From Clostridia bacterium (GTDB lineage Bacteria; Bacillota; Clostridia; Oscillospirales; CAG-382), in NCBI GenBank assembly GCA_017447445.1, contig JAFSNK010000027.1, positions 1 to 64,000 on the forward strand: a stretch of 64,000 nt of DNA, read 5' to 3'. The notes beneath the pieces are model-generated. The model worked only from the letters and a program-made list of their open reading frames with translations. It had not been told where the DNA came from and did no database searches. The position numbers and the translations under genes are program-made. Of the stretch, positions 57,880 to 64,000 are shown piece by piece (the first letter of the stretch is position 1; each line of letters begins with the position of its first letter).

Positions 57880-59301
57880 ATGAAAAAGATCATCGCATTC
57901 GCGCTTGTCGCGGCGCTCTGCTGCTCCGCGCTGGCTCTTTTCGCTTCGGCGGACACGGATTTCGACACCGGCTCCGCCGTCTACACGGTAAAGAAAGCTT
58001 CTACCGTGGAATTCCGCAACAACGGCGAGAATCCCTCGACGGATAAAAACGCCCCCGCGCACAGCGCCACGGCGTATTGCCGTCCCGGCAACAGCGGAAC
58101 TCTGGACGTGCTTGTCGACGGCAATTCCCTTGCCGACAACACCCAGCATTCCACCAAAGGCGTCGTGCTTATCTGCGACGACTACACCAAACCTCAGTAT
58201 GAACTGATAAACGGCAACGCTCACGAAAAAATCGAGGACGCCGCCACCTACACGTTCACCATCGGCTACGACAGCAAGGTTTCCTTCGACGCGCTCTTCC
58301 TGGGGCTGTTCCACCAGATCGGCGCCTGCGTTTCCACCCCCGGCGGAAACGAAGTTTTCGTTGAATATTCCGAAAGCGGCGCCACCTGGAGCGCTCTCGG
58401 CGCCGACGGTATGTTCTATTACAGAACTTCTCTTCAGGATTACACCGATTCCAACGAACCCGGCAAGGTCGACGAAATAATAATCCCTCTCGGACAGACT
58501 GTAAACGCCCAGTACGTCCGCCTTACGTTCAGCTTTATGGACTACGCCGAGCTCAATCCCGCCAGCGACGCTTACTGGTACTGGTACTGCGATGTGCTTG
58601 AATGGACCGGCTTCACCGAAATAGCAGTCGCCGATTTCCAGTCCGGCACACAGCCCGCCGTTATGACCAAAGCGGAAGCCCACGCGACAGACATCGTGCT
58701 TTCCGGCGAATGGATAACCGACGACGGCGAGAACGTTATCGTTCTTAAGTTCCTCGACGGCAACAAGGCGCAGATGATAATTTACGATTCCGAAGAATAC
58801 GCCGAGGACGCCTACAACGCGATCCCCGAAGCGGACGATACCGCTGATTACGTCGTGAACCTCAATACCGTGACCTTTAAGAAGCAGGACGGCGACACCG
58901 TCTGCACCGCGTTCTACGAGGGCGAATCGTTGATAATCAACGACGGCGCCGACCACGAATTCGTGCATTACACCGCGCCCGAACCCCCGGAATCCACCGA
59001 CGAACCCGTTTCCGGCGAGGACTCCGAGGACGTAACCCCCTCCGCGGTCGTATCGGAGCCCGAGGAGGAGAGCAAGCCCGCCGAGGAGAGCAAGCCCGAC
59101 GAAGATAAAAACACCGCCGACGAAAGCAAGCCCGCCGACGAAAGCAAGCCCGCGGACGAAAGCAAGCCCGCCGAGGAGAGCAAGCCCGAGGAGAAGAAGG
59201 GCGGGCTCGGCACCGGAGCGATAATCGGCATTATCGCGGGAGTTGTAGTCGTTTGCGGCGCCGCCGCCGGAATAATAATTTCCAAAAAGAAAAAGAAATA
59301 A
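57880..59301 (+). CDS. Secreted surface protein with KKKK membrane anchor
   Basis: A 473-residue protein. Signal peptide at residues 1-24 (MKKIIAFALVAALCCSALAL...SA). Residues about 30-240 resemble a discoidin-like beta-sandwich (VEYSESGATWSALG, QYVRLTFSFMDYAEL). A second domain of about 120 residues (VLSGEWITDDGENVIVLKFL) may be lipocalin-like. A repeat stalk of ESKPA(D/E) units (about 390-440) follows, then EEKKGGLGTGAIIGIIAG, a hydrophobic helix and KKKKK. The C-terminal module is nearly the same as in the protein at 12008-13561, though the extracellular domains differ. ACGGAGG precedes the ATG. Function unknown. Confidence 0.8.
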   Translation: MKKIIAFALVAALCCSALALFASADTDFDTGSAVYTVKKASTVEFRNNGENPSTDKNAPAHSATAYCRPGNSGTLDVLVDGNSLADNTQHSTKGVVLICDDYTKPQYELINGNAHEKIEDAATYTFTIGYDSKVSFDALFLGLFHQIGACVSTPGGNEVFVEYSESGATWSALGADGMFYYRTSLQDYTDSNEPGKVDEIIIPLGQTVNAQYVRLTFSFMDYAELNPASDAYWYWYCDVLEWTGFTEIAVADFQSGTQPAVMTKAEAHATDIVLSGEWITDDGENVIVLKFLDGNKAQMIIYDSEEYAEDAYNAIPEADDTADYVVNLNTVTFKKQDGDTVCTAFYEGESLIINDGADHEFVHYTAPEPPESTDEPVSGEDSEDVTPSAVVSEPEEESKPAEESKPDEDKNTADESKPADESKPADESKPAEESKPEEKKGGLGTGAIIGIIAGVVVVCGAAAGIIISKKKKK

Positions 59302-59319
59302 AACGGAATAATTGACAAT

Positions 59320-59354
59320 AAGCCCCGAAACATTGCTTTCGGGGCTTGTTTTTT
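59320..59354 (+). terminator. Intrinsic terminator
   Basis: AAGCCCCGAAA - cattgc - TTTCGGGGCTT followed by GTTTTTTG. Confidence 0.85.
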
Positions 59355-59374
59355 GTCCTTTCCGGTGTTACAAT
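59346..59374 (+). promoter_or_regulatory. Promoter of the M18 aminopeptidase gene
   Basis: TTGTTT (59346-59351), 17-nt spacer, TACAAT (59369-59374). The -35 lies within the U tract of the preceding terminator. Confidence 0.5.
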
Positions 59375-59408
59375 AATAAAAACGAATAACCGATACGGAG
59401 GATAAAAA

Positions 59409-60776
59409 ATGTACGCGACAAACATCTGGAAGGAGATCGCGCCCGGAAAGCGGGAAGCGATATTCGATTATAACGAGGGCTACAAGGCGTTTTTGTCGGT
59501 CGGCAAGACCGAAAGGCGCTGCGTCGCCGAAAGCATAAAGCTCGCCGAGGCGAAGGGCTTCCGCCTCGTTTCGGAGTTCACGCGGCTGAAAGCCGGCGAC
59601 AAGGTCTATTTCGTCAACCGCGGCAAGAATATCGCGCTTTACGTAATGGGGACAAAGCCGGTCTGCGAAGGGCTGCGCATACTCGGGGCGCATATCGATT
59701 CGCCGCGGCTGGATATAAAGCAGAATCCGCTGTATGAATCGAACGGCTTCGCCCTGCTCGACACTCACTACTACGGCGGCGTGAAGAAATACCAGTACGT
59801 CACCATCCCGCTCGCGCTGCACGGCGTGGTGTGCAAAAAGGACGGCTCCGCCGTGGATATAAATATCGGCGAGGACGAAAACGACCCGGTAGTCGGTATC
59901 TCCGACCTGCTCATCCACCTTTCCGCCGACCAGCTCCAGAAGACCGCCGCCAAGGTGATCGAGGGCGAAAAACTGGACGTTACAGTCGGATCGATCCCGC
60001 TGGATAAAGAGGAAAAGGACGCCGTAAAGGCAAACGTCTTAAAGCTGCTTGCCGACAAATACGGCATCGCGGAGGAGGATTTCCTTTCCGCGGAGATCGA
60101 AGTCGTCCCGGCGGGGAAGGCGCGCGATTACGGTCTGGACAGAAGTATGGTCGCCGGATACGGGCACGACGACAGGGTATGCGCCTATACCTCGCTCACC
60201 GCGCTGCTCGATTCGCCCGCGGGTGAATACACCGCCTGCTGCATTCTGGTGGACAAAGAGGAGATCGGTTCCGTCGGCGCGACGGGCGCGCAGAGCGCGT
60301 TTTTCGAAAACACCGTGGCGGAGCTGCTGCGGCTTTCCGGCGACAACGATTATATCTCGCTCCGCCGCGCGATGCAGAACTCCTGCATGCTTTCCAGCGA
60401 CGTTTCCGCCGGGTTCGACCCGCTGTTCCCGGAGGTAAACGACGCGAACAATTCCGCCTACCTCAACAAGGGCATAGTTTTTAACAAATACACCGGCGCA
60501 AGGGGCAAATCCGGCTCCAACGACGCGAACCCGGAATACATCGCCCGCGTCCGCGCGGCAATGGACGAAAACGGCGTTCACTTCCAGACGGCGGAGCTCG
60601 GCAAGGTCGACCAGGGCGGCGGCGGAACCATCGCCTATATACTCGGCAACCTCAACATGAACGTGCTCGACGCCGGCATAGCCGTGCTGAATATGCACGC
60701 GCCGATGGAGATCGTCGCCAAAGCCGACGTTTACGAGGGCTACCTGGCATATAAGGCGTTTCTGGCAATGAAATGA
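59409..60776 (+). CDS. M18 family aminopeptidase (aspartyl aminopeptidase type)
   Basis: A 455-residue dodecamer-type metallo-aminopeptidase. Zinc ligands and catalytic residues appear in order: LGAHIDSPRLDIKQNP (His, Asp), VAGYGHDDRVCAYTS (Asp), CILVDKEEIGSVGATGAQSA (Glu-Glu), LSSDVSAGFDPLF (Asp) and VLNMHAPMEIVAKADVYEGY (His near the C-terminus). Members prefer acidic N-terminal residues. ACGGAGG precedes the ATG. The length matches the family. Monocistronic. Confidence 0.93.
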   Translation: MYATNIWKEIAPGKREAIFDYNEGYKAFLSVGKTERRCVAESIKLAEAKGFRLVSEFTRLKAGDKVYFVNRGKNIALYVMGTKPVCEGLRILGAHIDSPRLDIKQNPLYESNGFALLDTHYYGGVKKYQYVTIPLALHGVVCKKDGSAVDINIGEDENDPVVGISDLLIHLSADQLQKTAAKVIEGEKLDVTVGSIPLDKEEKDAVKANVLKLLADKYGIAEEDFLSAEIEVVPAGKARDYGLDRSMVAGYGHDDRVCAYTSLTALLDSPAGEYTACCILVDKEEIGSVGATGAQSAFFENTVAELLRLSGDNDYISLRRAMQNSCMLSSDVSAGFDPLFPEVNDANNSAYLNKGIVFNKYTGARGKSGSNDANPEYIARVRAAMDENGVHFQTAELGKVDQGGGGTIAYILGNLNMNVLDAGIAVLNMHAPMEIVAKADVYEGYLAYKAFLAMK

Positions 60777-60788
60777 CCAAGTTTTTTG

Positions 60789-60820
60789 AAAAAAGCACGC
60801 TTTGCGCGTGCTTTTTTCGA
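60789..60820 (+). terminator. Intrinsic terminator
   Basis: AAAAAAGCACGC - tttgc - GCGTGCTTTTTT, 13 nt after the aminopeptidase stop. Confidence 0.85.
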
Positions 60821-60921
60821 TTTTTTATAAAAAATTTCCGTTTTTTTCAAAAAACCGTTCCGATTTCACCGGGTTTTTGCGATTATATATGTGAAAGCTT
60901 TCGACAAAAAGAGGTAACCCC

Positions 60922-61188
60922 ATGAGCGCCATCCTCCGCGCCGCGCCGCCGGACGAAGCGGAGCTGATCGCGCTGTTCCGCGCGCGCGACGAAAGCACCA
61001 TCGAGCGCTGCACAAAAGAATACGGCGCCTACCTGCGCACGGTTGCTTTTAACATTCTGGGCAATGAAGACGATTGCGAGGAATGTATAAACGACGTTAT
61101 GCTTGCGCTGTGGGAGCGCCCCCCGCAAAACGAGGATTCCTCCCTGCGCGCATACGCGGCAAGCATACTGCTCACCCGTTTGCGCTGA
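60922..61188 (+). pseudogene. Truncated ECF sigma factor gene
   Basis: 88 residues with sigma-70 region 2 (FRARDESTIERCTKEYGAYL, RTVAFNILGNEDDCEECIND, VMLALWERPP) end abruptly after SLRAYAASILLTRLR. Region 4, which follows in intact relatives of about 170-190 aa, is missing. Past the stop, another frame (61186-61231) reads LTEDEMTHFFEMFEN, which looks like the natural end of a different protein. A deletion that joined two genes explains both. GAGGTAAC precedes the ATG. Confidence 0.65.
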
Positions 61189-61231
61189 CGGAAGACGAAA
61201 TGACGCATTTCTTTGAAATGTTCGAAAATTA

Positions 61232-61416
61232 ACGTGGTGGGGGTGCAATAACAATGAAGGCCAAAAAGTATTTATTCTGTTTCTGATAAACCAATTGCAA
61301 GCTCCGGGAAACCGGATGGCTTTTTGCAAAAATCTCGTGAGTATTCCGCGCACTGATGCGTGTAAGGGATGAAAACGCTTGCAAGAGGTAAAAAATATAT
61401 GATTATGGAGGTAATT
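61232..61416 (+). other. Leader region of the second dockerin gene
   Basis: No gene seen. A tiny frame at 61254-61286 (MKAKKYLFCF) looks like the start of a lost signal peptide. A hairpin with a GAAA tetraloop (TCCGG-gaaa-CCGGA inside TTGCAA...TTGCAA) lies at about 61298-61329. I see no clear promoter; the leader could be structured. Confidence 0.3.
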
Positions 61417-62031
61417 ATGAAAACCGTATTCAAACAAACTCTTTTATTTCTGCTCGCGCTCGCTCTGCTGCTTATCCCGACGGCGGCGCTTGCAAAAACC
61501 GAAATGACGGACAAGGAACTTGAAACGTATTTAAACAGACTGTTGGCGAACAAAGACGCTATCCCCGGAGAAATAATAGTGTATTTCGATACCGGGACAG
61601 ACGCGGAAACGATGTACGGCGTATTATACGCGACCTGCGCGAGGTTTTATCCCGACAAGACAAAAGAAGAAATTGAAAGTATTATAACTTTTGAAGCGGA
61701 ATACACGTCCCAGTTGTTATCGGTTCAGCCGGAAGACGAACTCGAAATACTGATCTATTTAAACAAACTTGAAGAGACAGCCGAAGCGGTGCCGAACGTT
61801 ACAGTATATCCGGATAAAGAATATATCCCCGGCGACGTGAACGGCAACGGCGGGATAGACTCGCAAGATTACGCCATGGCGAAGCGCGCGTTCTTAAAGA
61901 CCTACACGCTTACCGATGAACAGTTCGCCCGCGCAGACATCAACGGAAACGGCAAACTCGATTCAAGTGAATACGCCATGATAAAGCGTCACTTCCTCGG
62001 AACCTATGTTATCCCTGCGAAAGCGGAATAA
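61417..62031 (+). CDS. Small secreted dockerin protein
   Basis: A 204-residue secreted protein. Signal peptide at residues 1-26 (MKTVFKQTLLFLLALALLLI). A helical domain of about 100 residues follows that I do not recognise. A type I dockerin lies at about 141-200 (GDVNGNGGIDSQDYAMAKRA and DINGNGKLDSSEYAMIKRHF). Both calcium loops keep their Asp/Asn ligands. The pair of DYAM/EYAM-KR motifs matches that of the dockerin at 28119, so the two probably recognise the same cohesin class. TGGAGG lies 5-6 nt before the ATG at 61417; earlier in-frame ATG codons lack such a site. Confidence 0.85.
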   Translation: MKTVFKQTLLFLLALALLLIPTAALAKTEMTDKELETYLNRLLANKDAIPGEIIVYFDTGTDAETMYGVLYATCARFYPDKTKEEIESIITFEAEYTSQLLSVQPEDELEILIYLNKLEETAEAVPNVTVYPDKEYIPGDVNGNGGIDSQDYAMAKRAFLKTYTLTDEQFARADINGNGKLDSSEYAMIKRHFLGTYVIPAKAE

Positions 62032-62062
62032 ACAAACAAGTGATTCTCCTCCACCCCACCGC

Positions 62063-62090
62063 GGAGCCGTGAAAACGGCTCCGTTTTTTT
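62063..62090 (+). terminator. Intrinsic terminator, copy 2 of a duplicated element
   Basis: GGAGCCGT-gaaa-ACGGCTCC followed by GTTTTTTTTGCG. The flanking sequence matches the copy at 17156. Confidence 0.8.
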
Positions 62091-62123
62091 TGCGTTTTGC
62101 GGGCGCGCTTTTTGCGTTTGCAC

Positions 62124-62152
62124 TTGCAAAAATCGCCCGGATGTGATATAAT
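62124..62152 (+). promoter_or_regulatory. Promoter of the ABC-2 exporter genes
   Basis: TTGCAA (62124-62129), 17-nt spacer, TATAAT (62147-62152), 29 nt before the start codon. Confidence 0.75.
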
Positions 62153-62181
62153 ATCCAAAACGAAAACAAAGGGGAGAAAAA

Positions 62182-63102
62182 ATGCAAGCCAAAGAGGTAA
62201 TTAAAATCGAAGGCCTCAACAAGAGCTTCGGCGATATACACGCGGTGCGCGATCTTTCGCTTTCCGTGCGCGAGGGCAAGTTTTTTGCCTTTCTGGGCGT
62301 GAACGGGGCGGGGAAGAGCACCACCATCGCCATGATCTGCGGGCGCTTGAAAAAGGATTCCGGCAGCGTTACCGTGTTCGGGCGCGATACGAGCGTTTAC
62401 CCGGACGAGGTAAAGCGCGGGCTCGGCGTGGTGTTCCAGCATTCGGTGCTGGACAGGGCGCTTACCGTGCGGGACAACCTGCGGGTGCGCGCCGCGCTTT
62501 ACGGCATTTACGGCGAGGAGCTGCAAAAACGCATCGAGGAGCTCGATTCGCTGTTCGGCATAAAAGAGCTGCTGGAAAGGCCGGTCGGCAAGCTTTCCGG
62601 CGGGCAGCGCAGGCGGGTGGACATCGCACGCGCGCTTGTGCATTCGCCGGGGATACTTATTCTGGACGAACCCACCACCGGGCTCGATCCGCAGACGCGC
62701 CGCACGGTGTGGAACGCCATTAACGATCTGCGCGCCCGCGGCGGGCTCACCGTGTTCCTCACCACGCATTACATGGAGGAGGCGGCGGACGCCGATTACG
62801 TCGTTATAATCGATTCCGGCTCCGTCTGCGCGCGCGGCACCCCGCACGACCTTAAAAACGAGTTCGCGGGGGACAGCATAACCGTTTACGGCGCGGATAT
62901 CGCGCGGGTGCGGGAGTTCTGCCCCGGGTGCGAAACCGTCCCGGATGGCGTGCGGATACCGATAAAGAACACAGCGGAGGCGAAAGAGCTTATTCTTGCG
63001 CATCCGGATATGTTTGAAGATTTCGAAATTACGAAGGGCAAAATGGACGACGTGTTCCTTGCCGCCACCGGCAAGCGCCTTTCGGAGGAGGCGGCGAAAT
63101 GA
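62182..63102 (+). CDS. ABC-2 exporter ATP-binding protein (DrrA-like)
   Basis: A 306-residue ATPase. Walker A is LGVNGAGKSTTI (residues about 39-50), Q-loop VVFQHSVLD, signature KLSGGQRRRVDIARAL, Walker B ILILDEPTTGLDPQTRR and switch TTHYMEEAADADYV. A C-terminal extension of about 80 residues (ITKGKMDDVFLAATGKRLSEE) is typical of DrrA-type proteins. It energises the permease encoded immediately downstream with an ATGA overlap. Substrate unknown (drug, lipid or polysaccharide). GGGGAG precedes the ATG. Confidence 0.9.
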   Translation: MQAKEVIKIEGLNKSFGDIHAVRDLSLSVREGKFFAFLGVNGAGKSTTIAMICGRLKKDSGSVTVFGRDTSVYPDEVKRGLGVVFQHSVLDRALTVRDNLRVRAALYGIYGEELQKRIEELDSLFGIKELLERPVGKLSGGQRRRVDIARALVHSPGILILDEPTTGLDPQTRRTVWNAINDLRARGGLTVFLTTHYMEEAADADYVVIIDSGSVCARGTPHDLKNEFAGDSITVYGADIARVREFCPGCETVPDGVRIPIKNTAEAKELILAHPDMFEDFEITKGKMDDVFLAATGKRLSEEAAK

Positions 63103-64000
63103 GCAAGACTTTACCTGTGCTTATAACGCGGGACATAAAAATGTTCTTCCGCGAAAAGGGGCTGTTCTTCACCGCCCTAATCACTCCTATGATACTGCTG
63201 GTGCTTTACGCCACCTTCCTTTCCAACGTCTACCGCGATTCGTTCGTCGCCGGGCTGCCGGAAACGGTGCAGGTGTCGAACAAAGTCGTGGAAGGCGTGG
63301 TCGCCGGGCAGCTTATTTCCTCGCTGCTGGCGGTCTCCTGCGTAACTGTGGCGTTCTGCTCCAATATGTTGAGCGTGCAGGACAAGGCGGACAGGCAGAT
63401 CGACGATTTCGCCGTTTCTCCGGTAAAGGGCTCCGAATTGGCGCTCGCCTACTACATAGCGGCGCTCGCTTCCACGCTCATCGTAACGCTCATCGCGCTG
63501 TGCGCCGGGCTGGCGTTCATCGGAATAAAAGGGTGGTATCTTTCGGCTTCGGACGTGCTGCTCTCCTTCCTCGACGTGGTGCTGGTCTCGATGTTCGGCA
63601 CGGCGCTTTCCACCGCCATAAACTTCTTTTTAAGCTCGCGCGGGCAGATATCCGCGGTGGGCTCCATCGTCAGCTCCTGCTACGGCTTCATCTGCGGCGC
63701 GTATATGCCCATTTCTTCGTTCGGCGCGGGGCTGCAGAAGGTCATTTCCTTCCTGCCCGGCACCTACGCCACCGGACTTATGCGCAACCACCTTATGCGC
63801 GGAGCGATCGACGAGTTTTGTCGGGGCTTTCCGGAGGAATCCGCGCAGAAGTTTCTCGACGCGGTGGACTGCAACCTTTATTTCTTCGGCAGCCGCGTAA
63901 GCGTCGGCGGGATGTATTTGATCGTCGGCTGCAGCGTCGCTCTGCTCGTCGCGCTGTGTATGGCGCTTTATAAGGTAAAAGGCAAAGCCGCCGTGAAATA
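63099..64000 (+). CDS. ABC-2 type permease (DrrB-like), cut at the window end
   Basis: At least 300 residues: MSKTLPVLITRDIKMFFREK, then a first membrane helix (LFFTALITPMILLVLYATFL), an extracytoplasmic loop and five more hydrophobic segments ending in VGGMYLIVGCSVALLVALCM and YKVKGKAAVK. This is the six-helix ABC-2 permease pattern. The last two bases of the window (TA) look like the start of the stop codon, so almost the whole gene is present. The start overlaps the ATPase gene stop by 4 nt. Confidence 0.88.
   Translation, partial: MSKTLPVLITRDIKMFFREKGLFFTALITPMILLVLYATFLSNVYRDSFVAGLPETVQVSNKVVEGVVAGQLISSLLAVSCVTVAFCSNMLSVQDKADRQIDDFAVSPVKGSELALAYYIAALASTLIVTLIALCAGLAFIGIKGWYLSASDVLLSFLDVVLVSMFGTALSTAINFFLSSRGQISAVGSIVSSCYGFICGAYMPISSFGAGLQKVISFLPGTYATGLMRNHLMRGAIDEFCRGFPEESAQKFLDAVDCNLYFFGSRVSVGGMYLIVGCSVALLVALCMALYKVKGKAAVK

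Noticed and set aside
60849-60921. Promoter for the truncated sigma gene
   Set aside because: The A/T-rich stretch lacks a paired -35/-10 that I could defend.
61254-61380. c-di-GMP (GEMM) riboswitch before the dockerin gene
   Set aside because: A GAAA tetraloop hairpin is present but the conserved GEMM core bases are not.

Overview
The window reads as a chromosomal segment of a GC-rich, strictly anaerobic, Gram-positive gut-type Clostridia (Oscillospiraceae or Christensenellales-like). Supporting signs are meso-diaminopimelate dehydrogenase, a ferredoxin-dependent 2-oxoacid oxidoreductase, EF-P with a lysine-tipped loop, a CD1247-type protein, dockerin proteins, a class D-like sortase, YhaN/YhaO homologues, strong AGGAGG ribosome binding sites and TTGACA-17-TATAAT promoters. 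There is no sign of a plasmid, prophage or CRISPR array. The species assignment is inference.

Left part (1-11.9 kb): a minus-strand block holds efp, a Cys/His-rich CD1247-like gene and an amidohydrolase. Next come an M24 peptidase with a leucine-rich-repeat gene remnant behind it, and an unusual 845-residue fusion of a sugar-phosphate isomerase/epimerase-type TIM barrel with a complete acyl-CoA synthetase. A Gfo/Idh/MocA dehydrogenase diverges from the fusion gene. A very large ECF-sigma-like protein (867 aa) follows. Then comes a tRNA-Ser(GGA) gene with three 140-bp tandem repeats behind it. Each repeat copies the tRNA 3' end and contains an 83-bp core whose stems covary between copies; this is the most unusual item in the window. 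A RibU-like riboflavin transporter subunit follows, preceded by an FMN riboswitch.

Middle part (12-38.6 kb): a surface protein with a hydrophobic-KKKK C-terminus, ddh, a lipoprotein, a PlsC-type acyltransferase, a YwaF-type membrane protein, a DUF4855 protein overlapping psd, a small conserved protein, pgeF, the yhaO/yhaN nuclease-ATPase pair, recG, dus, a dockerin protein, tex, gdhA, an apparently acquired XRE regulator-ABC exporter cassette, an aquaporin, a free methionine sulfoxide reductase (possible ATT start) and a zinc-ribbon membrane protein.

Right part (38.7-64 kb): one long co-directional run, often with 1-26 nt overlaps, carries tmk, a DJ-1 protein, a CPBP protease, mltG, a U32 protein, a ParA-like ATPase, korDABC, ispD, ispF, nagA, nagB, lgt, folD and a lipoprotein sortase. 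It joins precursor supply (isoprenoids, amino sugars, folate) with envelope building. After it come a frameshifted small membrane gene, an SPFH / YdjG-like / tandem-TPM triad resembling Bacillus ydjIGH, a hairpin-rich intergenic block, a second KKKK-anchored surface protein, an M18 aminopeptidase, a truncated ECF sigma gene, a second dockerin protein and an ABC-2 exporter pair cut by the window end.

All calls come from reading the sequence only; no database search was run. Family names rest on recognised motifs and gene order.
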